A stretch of 15,079 nucleotides of DNA from an uncultured Oscillospiraceae bacterium. Lineage in GTDB: Bacteria > Bacillota_A > Clostridia > Oscillospirales > Oscillospiraceae. This document shows positions 6,850 to 13,536 of this stretch, piece by piece. Position 1 is the stretch's first letter, and the number at the start of each line of letters is the position of its first letter. Under the pieces are notes generated by a model. It was not told where the DNA came from. It saw only the letters and a program-made list of their open reading frames with translations, and did no database searches. A program made the translations under genes and the position numbers. The stretch is from the NCBI GenBank assembly GCA_910579155.1, contig CAJTTS010000079.1, forward strand, positions 1-15,079. The letters are read 5' to 3'.

Positions 6850-8253
6850 TTGGCAATTTCCAGCCTATACCCCCGCAAAACTATGCGCAATCGGCGGCGG
6901 TTCATGATGGACCGCCTGGACTACGACCAGAAGGCGGAGAAAACTATCGGCGGCGATCTGGTGTCCTCCTATATGTGCTTGCCGGAGTCCGCCGCCGAGG
7001 AGTTTGAGGCCAGCAAAAAGCTGTATTTCCAACTCACCGGACGCAGGCAGGACCCGGCCCATGACATTCTCATGTACCGCATCATCCAGTCCTTCAAACC
7101 CGGTGAGATCACCCCGGAGGAGGCCAACCGCGTTGGGTACGAGCTGGCTATGAAATTCACCAAAGGCCAGCATCAATTCGTGGTGTCCACCCATGTGGAC
7201 AAGTCCCACATCCATACCCACATTGAATTTAACAGCACTAACCTCAACTGTGACGGCAAATTTCAGAACGTGAAGGATTCCGCTTTCATCCTGCGGGAAT
7301 TGAATGACGATCTGTGCCGTGCCCATGGCTATTCCGTCATTGAGAACCCGAAGCCCAGCGCCAAGAAGCAGAAAGAGATGGCGGCGGCTCAATACGGCTC
7401 CAGCCATAAGAAGCAGTTACGCCAGACCATTGACCGGGTGCTTCCCAACAGCCGGGACTACGAGGATCTTCTGGCAAAAATGCGGACCGAGGGCTATGAG
7501 GTCAAGGAAGGGAAAACGCTGTCTTTCCGCGCCCCCGGCTGGGACCGTTTCACCCGCTCTTCCAAACTGGGGAGCGATTATACCAGGGAAGCCCTGCGGG
7601 AGCGTTTTATGGTCCGGGGCGGGGGATCTGCTGGCACAAAGAAGCCCTTCCTGCGGGATGGCCGGAAGGTCGACCTGCTCATCGACATCCAAGCGAAGAT
7701 GGCTGCAGGGAAGGGAGCCGGGTACGAGCATTGGGCGAAGATATTCAATCTGAAAGAGGCCGCTAAGACGTTGAATTTTCTGGTGGACAATGGCCTGACC
7801 GATTATGATGAACTGGCGGAGCGGTCGGAACAGGCCAGGAGCCGGTTTGATGCCGCTTCCCGCCGCATCAAACAGTTGGAGGCCCGAATGGCCCAGGTCG
7901 CCCAGCTAAAGACCCATATCATCAATTACTCCAAGACGCGGGAGGTCTACGCCGCCTATAAGAAGTCCCGCCACAGAAAGGAGTTCCGGGCGGAGCATGA
8001 GGCGGAGATCGTCCAGCATGAGGCGGCAAAGAAAGCCTTTGACGCTTTGGGCGTGAAGCCTATCCCTAAAGTGGCCCAGCTTTCCCAGGAGTATGCCGAG
8101 CTGCTGGCGGAAAAACAGCGGGAATACGAGGAGTACCGGGCGGCGCGTCAGGACATGATCGCCTATCAGACGGCAAAGCAGAACGTGGACAAGATCCTCG
8201 GCCTGGAGCTGGAGGAGCAGGAACAGAATAGAGAACAGAAGTCGGAGCGGTGA
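6850..8253 (+). CDS. MobP-type relaxase / mobilisation nuclease
   Basis: 467 aa, started at TTG 6850 because AGGAGG lies five bases upstream. The relaxase core includes QSFKPGEITPEEANRVGYEL (residues 80-99) and the metal-binding motif H115-x-D117-x-x-H120-x-H122-x-H124 (STHVDKSHIHTHI), the histidine triad that holds the metal at the nick site. The catalytic tyrosine should be near the N-terminus; Tyr25 is a candidate. The C-terminal half (about 310-460) is rich in Lys, Glu and Gln and predicted coiled coil. The protein nicks one strand at oriT, stays covalently bound to the 5' end and pilots transfer. It is full length with no visible lesion, unlike several neighbours. A terminator follows five bases after the stop. 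Confidence 0.9.
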   Translation: MAISSLYPRKTMRNRRRFMMDRLDYDQKAEKTIGGDLVSSYMCLPESAAEEFEASKKLYFQLTGRRQDPAHDILMYRIIQSFKPGEITPEEANRVGYELAMKFTKGQHQFVVSTHVDKSHIHTHIEFNSTNLNCDGKFQNVKDSAFILRELNDDLCRAHGYSVIENPKPSAKKQKEMAAAQYGSSHKKQLRQTIDRVLPNSRDYEDLLAKMRTEGYEVKEGKTLSFRAPGWDRFTRSSKLGSDYTREALRERFMVRGGGSAGTKKPFLRDGRKVDLLIDIQAKMAAGKGAGYEHWAKIFNLKEAAKTLNFLVDNGLTDYDELAERSEQARSRFDAASRRIKQLEARMAQVAQLKTHIINYSKTREVYAAYKKSRHRKEFRAEHEAEIVQHEAAKKAFDALGVKPIPKVAQLSQEYAELLAEKQREYEEYRAARQDMIAYQTAKQNVDKILGLELEEQEQNREQKSER

Positions 8254-8257
8254 CTGC

Positions 8258-8295
8258 AAAAATTCTCCCATGCCGCTTGGTATGGGAGAATTTTT
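8258..8295. terminator. Bidirectional terminator between relaxase and zinc-ribbon gene
   Basis: Perfect 14-bp stem AAAAATTCTCCCAT (8258-8271) and ATGGGAGAATTTTT (8282-8295), 10-nt loop, with A and T runs on both sides. It sits between the convergent relaxase stop (8253) and the minus-strand stop at 8294-8296, so it serves both. Confidence 0.92.
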
Positions 8296-8887
8296 ATATT
8301 TGTTCAACTGTAGCGTTTGTTCGCTGTTCACCTTTGAAACGAATCACTGGAATTTGCTTGACTTTCTTCCCGGTTTTCCGCCGTTCCAGCGCGAATACCA
8401 TATCATTGGAGCGTTCAAAGAAGCCCGCCCCCCTCTGCCAGCTCATGCCGCATTTGCAATGCTTCAGCCCTATGAACTGCTGCTTCATTTTTCTGCCGCA
8501 CACTGGGCAGACCTTACCGCCGCTCCCTTTCTTTTGGGATGCAGACGGAGGATTTGGGGACGGCTGCGGCTTATCTGGAAGCCTACCCTCTTGAATGCGA
8601 ATTTCGTATTGGGACAGCTTAGAGAGAAGCTCCTGGTGAACCTTGTCATATGGGACCCATATGCAGGTGGAAACTATTTTCTCATATATCTTATCCGTGA
8701 TCGCGGACACCGCCGCGTCCTTGGGCATTTCTCCATGTTCCCGATAGTATTCGCACACGGATTTGAACATCCAATCAGCAATTTTGGCTTTATGCTTCTG
8801 CCGCAAGTCTCCATAGGTCCTATTGGGCTGCATCTGTCTTTTGTAGGCAAGTGAGGGTCGATGCTTTTTCATTATGATGCGCTCCAT
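8294..8887 (-). CDS. Hypothetical protein with C-terminal zinc ribbon
   Basis: 197 aa from the ATG at 8887; a second ATG at 8872 touches the upstream stop (TAATG) and is also possible. The N-terminal part (about 25-100) is helical and charged; a Pro/Ser linker follows. A C-terminal zinc ribbon has Cys127 and Cys130 (CPVCGRKM) and Cys144 and Cys146 (HCKCGMSW), with two beta-like segments. Such ribbons bind nucleic acid or proteins; no specific family is recognised. It overlaps the XRE regulator gene in the same operon, so it is probably co-expressed and translationally coupled. Confidence 0.8.
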   Translation of the reverse strand: MERIIMKKHRPSLAYKRQMQPNRTYGDLRQKHKAKIADWMFKSVCEYYREHGEMPKDAAVSAITDKIYEKIVSTCIWVPYDKVHQELLSKLSQYEIRIQEGRLPDKPQPSPNPPSASQKKGSGGKVCPVCGRKMKQQFIGLKHCKCGMSWQRGAGFFERSNDMVFALERRKTGKKVKQIPVIRFKGEQRTNATVEQI

Positions 8888-9234
8888 TGTTTTTCTTTCA
8901 ATTTCTGGAGCTCTATATATTCCACAACCGACATCCTCCCATGCTCACTTAAAGAGAGCGTGTCCTTCACCAATTTTTCACAGGAGCAATCACGAGTGAC
9001 GTACACCATTTCCAACGGCTTCTTTTCATCGTAGGAGCATCGGCCGATCAGATAATCAGCAGATACGCCATAATGCTCTGCCAGCGTGATGAAATGCCGG
9101 AGAGGAAGCTCATATTCTCCTTTTTCGTATTTGGAATAGTGCTGCTGAGAGATACCCAAAACTGATGCTATATCGCTCTGCGAGTAGTCATGATCTTCCC
9201 GCAGTTCCCGAAGCAAGTCCATCACGCTTTTCAA
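8872..9234 (-). CDS. XRE-family transcriptional regulator
   Basis: 120 aa. Residues about 6-62 form a classic Cro/CI helix-turn-helix (LRELREDHDYSQSDIASVLG, then SQQHYSKYEKGEYELP, ending GVSADYLIGR). The C-terminal 55 residues are not recognised. A TTG start at 9234 is chosen because the GAGGGGGA ribosome binding site is about six bases upstream; the ATG four codons later is too far from it. It is transcribed away from the SLOG/GPR-like unit, and the intergenic region holds a strong promoter with a palindrome, so it likely represses that unit, and perhaps itself. Confidence 0.88.
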   Translation of the reverse strand: MKSVMDLLRELREDHDYSQSDIASVLGISQQHYSKYEKGEYELPLRHFITLAEHYGVSADYLIGRCSYDEKKPLEMVYVTRDCSCEKLVKDTLSLSEHGRMSVVEYIELQKLKEKQWSAS

Positions 9235-9285
9235 GGCAGTTCCCCCTCATTTTTAGGAAGCGTACCATACATAGGATAGTGTGTA

Positions 9286-9330
9286 TTGATTTCACCCATT
9301 TATTCACGTATAATACATATAATTATATGT
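9286..9330 (+). promoter_or_regulatory. Promoter of SLOG/GPR-like unit with palindromic operator
   Basis: TTGATT (9286-9291), 17-bp spacer, consensus TATAAT (9309-9314), immediately followed by the perfect 16-bp palindrome ACATATAATTATATGT (9315-9330), which would cover the transcription start. A ribosome binding site AAGGAG follows at 9334-9339. The palindrome is the natural operator for the divergent XRE regulator. Confidence 0.75.
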
Positions 9331-9348
9331 GATAAGGAGACACAGATT

Positions 9349-9870
9349 ATGATGAACACTGCTTGCGCGTTCACCGGCCACCGTCCCAGTAAATTTCCGT
9401 GGCGATATGATGAAACGGACAGCTGGTGCGTGGCGCTGAAAGAGGAGCTGACCGAGTGAATCACAAAACTGATGGAGGCCGGTGTCACGGATTTTTTCAG
9501 CGGCATGGCGGAAGGAACCGACACCTACTGTGCGTAGATCGTTCTTGACCTGCACAGAAAAGATCCCGCGCTGAACCTCCACTGTGTCCTGCCCTGCGAG
9601 GGACAGGCGGACAGATAGAGCGATTCAGCGCGGGAGCGGTATCACATGATCGTGGCGCGGGCCGATTTTGTGGACTATGTGAGCCGGAAATACTATGACG
9701 GCTGTATGCTGGCGCGTAACCGGCGTTTGGTGGATCAGGCCGGGATTCTGCTGGCTGTCTACAACGGAGAGCGGCGCGGAGGAACGGCGGCGACTGTGCG
9801 CTACGCACAGAGGGCGGGGCGGGAGATCATCATGATCGACCCGTTCACCCAGGCGCTTGCTCAACAGTGA
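9349..9870 (+). pseudogene. SLOG-family (DUF1273/YpsA-like) protein with three in-frame stops
   Basis: From ATG 9349 (or 9352) the frame reads CAFTGHRPSKFPWRYDETDS, the start of SLOG proteins (Rossmann fold with a GHR-type nucleotide-binding motif). It continues through FFSGMAEGTD, the second signature, to SRKYYDGCMLARNRRLVDQA and YNGERRGGTAATVRYA near the end (stop TGA 9868-9870). In the same frame it meets TGA at 9457-9459, TAG at 9535-9537 and TAG at 9616-9618, with no frameshift. The third lies where relatives have Trp (QADR-stop-SD); the others fit Gln, Glu or Trp codons. 174 codons is normal length. SLOG proteins bind nucleotides or nucleotide-derived ligands and are common in mobile elements. 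Translation of a full protein would need suppression, so it is called a pseudogene. It is 34 bp upstream of the GPR-like gene. Confidence 0.82.
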
Positions 9871-9904
9871 AGATTTGAACTGACAAAACGAGAGGGAATT
9901 TATT

Positions 9905-10750
9905 ATGGCTGCAAATCTGCCGCCCAAAATTGGCAAGGTGCTGGAGGGGCTGTTCAAAAAAGGGGCGCAGTCAGAAAGTGGTGACTGGATCGCCGAATAT
10001 GTGGACTTCAGCGAAACCGAAGCCCACGGTATTCCGGTCCAGCGCGTGAACATCAAGGATGAAGATATGGCGGGTCTTTTTAGTAAAGCTGTTGGGCAAT
10101 AGTCCACCCTTCAGACGGGGTCGCTGGGCGACTATGACGATCTGGAAAATGTCTGCGCCTGTTTGACCGAGGAGCTGGACCGCTACCTGTCTCCTTACAA
10201 AGGAAAAACGCTGCTGGTCTGCGGAATAGGGAACCGGGATTTCCCGGCTGATCCCATCGGGCCGGAAACCGCAAAAAGGATTTTTACCCACGTTCCGATG
10301 AAGTCTGCATTTGAAAAACTGACGGTGCTGGCTCCAGGCGTGAGCGGCGAAACGAACATCAGCGGAAGCGCCCTGATTGCCAGCGCATCATCCGCAGTAG
10401 ACGCGGTCTGTGTGCTGCTGGTCGATTCCACAAATTGCACGGATCATTCCTGGCTCTGCCGCAGTATACAGTTGACGGACTCTGAAACACGGATCTATTA
10501 CAGTGGAGAGGAATTATCGCAGTCCACGATTGGTGTGCCGGTCATTTCTATCGGGATCCCGGCTGTGATCTCTGTCAAGGACTTAGCGCCGGATATGGAG
10601 GCGTCTGATCAGGAGTTTTTGACTGTTTCCAACATTGAGGCCGTGGTAAGAAGGGCCTCGCTGATGATTGCCTGCACAATTATGCGGGTGGCCTACCCAG
10701 AGCTGGATCACAGCGCCAGCATGATGATTGCGGACTATTCGCTGCTGTAA
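9905..10750 (+). pseudogene. GPR-like aspartic endopeptidase (spore protease relative), one in-frame stop
   Basis: The frame from ATG 9905 (GAGGGA ribosome binding site at 9892-9897) is open for 281 codons except TAG at 10100-10102 (codon 66). Relatives usually have Tyr in that GxY-x-TL segment. The body matches GPR germination proteases: GIGNRDFPADPIGPETAKRI with Asp116 where GPR has its first essential Asp, VLAPGVSGETNISG, then VDSTNCTD with Asp174 at the second essential Asp, and GVPVISIGIPAVI. GPR normally degrades small acid-soluble spore proteins during germination and shares a fold with hydrogenase-maturation proteases. This copy lies in mobile DNA beside a SLOG gene and is unlikely to be the housekeeping gpr. 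A fragment from GTG-like starts near 10163 would keep both Asp residues but lose the N-terminal part. Confidence 0.8.
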
Positions 10751-11046
10751 ATTCCAGGTCTGTATGTCCATTTTATATGTCCCGTGCGGAGGTGCGGGAA
10801 CAAGCGACCAACGGGAGCGCAAAGCCACGCCGCAAGGCGTGTTCGACTGGACGCGAAGCGGCTAGTCCGGGGCTTGGGGGAACCCCAACAAGCGAGCGGC
10901 TAAATCCAAAAGGATATCGCCGCTCATTGCTTGCTGAGATAGTCGTGTGAAAAAAGATGGCTATCGGAGTTGAGTTGTGATATCGTATATGCTTGCTGTA
11001 AATGGGAATGCTGATTCATAATTATAATGAGGGGAGCCATTCGAAT
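10751..11046. other. Gene-free structured stretch, candidate RNA element or element end
   Basis: No convincing ORF. GC-rich stem-loops occupy 10790-10935: CACGCC-gcaa-GGCGTG (10826-10841, GNRA loop); GACTGG (10845-10850) with CTAGTC (10862-10867); GCTTG and GGGG (10872-10880) with CCCC and CAAGC (10883-10892); and GAGCGGC (10894-10900) with GCCGCTC (10919-10925). CAAGC at 10888-10892 can instead pair with GCTTG at 10929-10933, extending the last stem, so two folds exclude each other. The stretch marks the change from mobile-element genes to the recombinase/surface locus. The right part (10940-11046) is AT-rich and carries TATAAT at 11023-11028 and a GAGGGGAG ribosome binding site for the recombinase. 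Confidence 0.55.
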
Positions 11047-11892
11047 ATGGACCAACGAACGATTCAAGACGCTCAAATCATCAGCTTTGAACAACTGCTG
11101 CGCTCAGAGGAGCGCGTGCTTGGTACTATCGATAAGTACCTGCGGGACATCCGAAGTTTTGGGGCATGGCTGGGCAATAGACCGCTGGACAAAGAAGCCT
11201 GTACAGCCTGGAAGGAGCATCTTCAAACAGAAAAGCTATGCCCAGAGACTGTCAACTCCAAGCTGTCGGCACTGAATAAATTCCTCAAATTTATCCACAG
11301 GGAGGATTGCTGTATAAAATACCTGCGCATCCAGCACAGGCTGTTCCGCAGAACGGACCGGGACCTGACCAAAGCCGATTACGCCCGGCTGCTGGAGACC
11401 GCCAACAGTATGGGCAGGACCCGGCTGGCCCTGCTGATGGAGACCATCTGTGCCACGGGCATCCGGGTATCGGAGGTCAAATATATCACGGCGGAGGCTA
11501 TAGAGGAGGGACGGGCCGAGATCAGCTTGAAGGGCAAGATCCGCACCATCCTGATCCCTGGAAAGCTGTGCCGGAAGCTGCATAAATACGCCAGAAAACA
11601 AAAAATCGTCTCCGGCGAGATATTCCTCACCAGAAACGGGAAAGGGCTGTCACGCAGGCAGATCTGGGCAGAGATGAAAAGCCTCTGTGAGAAAGCGGGA
11701 GTAGCGGCGACCAAAGTGTTTCCCCATAACCTGCGGCACCTGTTCGCCCAAGCGTTCTACCGGGTGTGCCACGACGTGGTGAAGCTGGCGGATGTGCTGG
11801 GGCACAGCTCCATCGAAACAACCCGGATCTACTTGATCTCCACCGGCGCGGAACACGTCCGGCAGCTGGACCGTCTGGGGCTGATCTCCTAG
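11047..11892 (+). CDS. Tyrosine recombinase (XerC/D-like integrase)
   Basis: 281 aa from ATG 11047, chosen because GAGGGGAG lies about 11 bases upstream and the second recombinase in this window starts with the same MD residues; an in-frame ATG at 11002 lacks a ribosome binding site. The N-terminal core-binding (SAM-like) domain spans about residues 12-95. The catalytic domain shows Arg140 (ATGIRVSE), Lys around 164 (LKGKIRT), His227 and Arg230 (PHNLRHLF), His253 (LGHSS) and nucleophile Tyr262 (TRIYL), so the active site is complete. It is short, with no N-terminal arm-binding domain, more like Xer or invertase-type recombinases than a Tn916-type integrase. The next genes on the strand are surface proteins. 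It may act on an inversion or excision site in the adjacent non-coding DNA; the substrate is unknown. Confidence 0.92.
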   Translation: MDQRTIQDAQIISFEQLLRSEERVLGTIDKYLRDIRSFGAWLGNRPLDKEACTAWKEHLQTEKLCPETVNSKLSALNKFLKFIHREDCCIKYLRIQHRLFRRTDRDLTKADYARLLETANSMGRTRLALLMETICATGIRVSEVKYITAEAIEEGRAEISLKGKIRTILIPGKLCRKLHKYARKQKIVSGEIFLTRNGKGLSRRQIWAEMKSLCEKAGVAATKVFPHNLRHLFAQAFYRVCHDVVKLADVLGHSSIETTRIYLISTGAEHVRQLDRLGLIS

Positions 11893-12282
11893 CGCGGCGA
11901 TATCACAAAATCCGCAAATCGCCGTGTAGAAGCCGGAAAGAAAACAACGGTTCCTTCCAATTTTCCTTCGGCGAAATCATCATAGCACAGGCGGTGAGGA
12001 AGCGCAAGCCCCTTCAAAACAATTTTTTACATAACAAATCAGGCCGGGCAATGAGGAATTTTGTCCAGCTTATTTTTTTGCGCCCTTTCTTGTGCCGAAC
12101 AAGGGACGTTTCATGATTTTTCCGCATTTGCGCCGTCCTGTCCGGCATTTTTTGCCCGCCGTCAGGACGATATGCGGAATTTGTGATAAAAACTCCAGGC
12201 CGTTCCCGTTCCGCCGGCGTCCATATCCATGCGGTCAGGCACATCATCCGCAATATTTTTACAGGAGAAAAGAGGTCTTATT
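11893..12282. other. 390-bp non-coding leader with inverted repeats upstream of surface-protein operon
   Basis: No supported gene. It holds a 7-bp inverted repeat CGGCGAT (11895-11901) and ATCGCCG (11918-11924) just after the recombinase stop. A larger imperfect inverted repeat follows: TCCGCAT (12121-12127) with ATGCGGA (12172-12178), and inside it CGTCCTG (12134-12140) with CAGGACG (12163-12169). The loop contains GGCA-T6-TGCC. T-rich runs occur at 12027-12032 and 12073-12079. These could be leader RNA structures or recombinase sites. AGAGG at 12271-12275 is the ribosome binding site for the ATG at 12283. No clear promoter was found. Confidence 0.5.
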
Positions 12283-12816
12283 ATGAGCGAAAAACCGCCA
12301 AAAAAGTCAAAAAAGAAACCGCTGATCATTGCCGCCGCATGTCTCCTGCTTCTGGTCATCGGAGGCGCGGCCTTCTGGCTGACCAGAGCGGATAACGGCA
12401 AAGATGACGATCCGCTGGCATTGGACGATAACGCCACCATGGGCATCCTGCCCGGAATCGACATCGCGGAGCGTCAGGCCCAGCTCCAGGAGCAGCTGGA
12501 CGAGGGCATGATCGCCTTCTCCATCAACAGCAGCCCGGTCTTTGCCAACGGCGGGGCCGAGGGAAACCTGATGCTGGAGAATCCGGCAAACAACGCCAAG
12601 CTGCTGGTGGTGGAGATCTACATAGACGCCACCCAGGAACTGGTCTACCAGTCCAAAGCTATCCCCACGGGGGCCTACATCGAGAACGCCAGGCTGGACA
12701 AGGTGCTGGAGCCGGGTGAATACCAGGCTACGGCCTATTTCAAAGCCTACCGGGAGGAGGACCACTCCTTCATCGGCCAGGCGGGCGCCGCGATCAAGAT
12801 CACGGTGCTCAGTTGA
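12283..12816 (+). CDS. Membrane-anchored hypothetical protein of surface operon
   Basis: 177 aa from ATG 12283, which has AGAGG seven bases upstream; an ATG 18 codons earlier has no ribosome binding site. A Lys-rich cytoplasmic start (EKPPKKSKKKP) precedes one hydrophobic segment (about 13-33, LIIAAACLLLLVIGGAAFWL), so the rest is extracytoplasmic. An acidic linker follows, then a globular domain from about 85 (FSINSSPVFANGGAEGNLML, then LLVVEIYIDATQELVYQSKA and LEPGEYQATAYFKAY) with alternating hydrophobic residues typical of an immunoglobulin-like beta sandwich. No enzyme motif is visible. It shares an operon with the secreted protein downstream (48 bp gap) and may anchor or assemble it. 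Confidence 0.85.
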   Translation: MSEKPPKKSKKKPLIIAAACLLLLVIGGAAFWLTRADNGKDDDPLALDDNATMGILPGIDIAERQAQLQEQLDEGMIAFSINSSPVFANGGAEGNLMLENPANNAKLLVVEIYIDATQELVYQSKAIPTGAYIENARLDKVLEPGEYQATAYFKAYREEDHSFIGQAGAAIKITVLS

Positions 12817-12864
12817 TCTCGGCCATACTTCGCGGTTACAGGGGCAGAAAAGGAGCTGTATCTG

Positions 12865-13437
12865 ATGAAACGTAGATTGTCCGCTGTTCTGGCCGCTCTG
12901 ATGGCCGTCAGCCTTTTGGCCACCGCCGCTTACGCGTCCAGCAACTATCAGTCCGGCGATGTGCCCATCGGCTCCTCCAACGAGGTGCTGATGGTGGGCA
13001 CCGTAGTGCCCAGCGTCATGTCGGTCACCATGCCCACCTATGTCCCCTTCCATGTCAGCCGCACCATCGAGGGGGACAACAAGGTGATCTCCCCCCGTAT
13101 CACCGTGACCAACAACTCCAGCGTCCCTGTGGCCCTGGATGTGACCTATACTTCGGTGGATCTGAGCAAGCTTCCGGGGGCGGCCTGGGGGACCGGCTCT
13201 AATGTGGCCCCAAATGAGATCGCCATCGGCTTCCAGCCGGAGACACTGGCCAACCAGATGCCAACTACCTTCAATCGGACCACCTGGCTTCAGGCCAACA
13301 CCCAGCAGAATATCAACGTCATGTCGCTGAACGCCTACGGAAACAGTACCATGTACGTGGTGGGCACCCTGGGCGACGCGGTCCCGGAGAACAATTCCTT
13401 CTCCGTCATCCCCACCTTCGTGGTACGCCAGGCGTGA
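12865..13437 (+). CDS. Secreted beta-rich surface protein (WxL/pilin-like, family uncertain)
   Basis: 190 aa with ATG 12865 and AAGGAG nine bases upstream. A clear Sec signal peptide is present: MKRR, a hydrophobic core (LSAVLAALMAVSLLATA) and an AYA cleavage site after residue 24. The mature 166 residues are rich in Val, Thr, Ser, Asn and Pro with no Cys. Repeated beta-strand patterns (VPSVMSVTMPTYVPFHVS, then ITVTNNSSVPVALDVTYTSV) resemble small surface or filament subunits such as WxL-type or camelysin-like proteins, but I do not see the WxL motifs. No LPXTG anchor is present, so retention may depend on the membrane protein encoded upstream. A strong terminator follows. Confidence 0.85.
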   Translation: MKRRLSAVLAALMAVSLLATAAYASSNYQSGDVPIGSSNEVLMVGTVVPSVMSVTMPTYVPFHVSRTIEGDNKVISPRITVTNNSSVPVALDVTYTSVDLSKLPGAAWGTGSNVAPNEIAIGFQPETLANQMPTTFNRTTWLQANTQQNINVMSLNAYGNSTMYVVGTLGDAVPENNSFSVIPTFVVRQA

Positions 13438-13498
13438 TTTTATCCCAAGCAAGAGCATAAACAAATAGAAACGCCCCTGTATCCGCGAATGCAGGCAA

Positions 13499-13532
13499 GC
13501 GGCCGGAAGCTGCGGCTTCCGGCCGCCTTTTT
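13499..13532 (+). terminator. Rho-independent terminator of surface operon
   Basis: Perfect 12-bp stem GCGGCCGGAAGC (13499-13510) and GCTTCCGGCCGC (13515-13526), 4-nt loop, followed by CTTTTTG. It lies between the convergent surface operon and the EpsG-like gene. The A run on its right side is in the correct place only for the plus strand. Confidence 0.92.
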
Positions 13533-13536
13533 GCCG

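Noticed and set aside
2640..10102. Alternative genetic code reading TGA and TAG as amino acids
   Set aside because: The intact genes of the window (transposase, relaxase, recombinase, surface proteins) end at normal TGA, TAG or TAA and contain none in frame; stops are confined to a few genes.
9905..10750. Housekeeping gpr gene
   Set aside because: It sits in mobile DNA beside a SLOG gene, has an in-frame stop and only distant likeness in the N-terminal part; a chromosomal gpr would be expected elsewhere.
10776..10940. Group II intron remnant
   Set aside because: No domain V-like hairpin, no intron 5' consensus and no reverse transcriptase nearby.
12307..13464. 385-codon minus-strand open frame
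   Set aside because: Antisense to the two surface genes, which have ribosome binding sites, a signal peptide and a terminator; the long frame is a by-product of GC-rich codon use.
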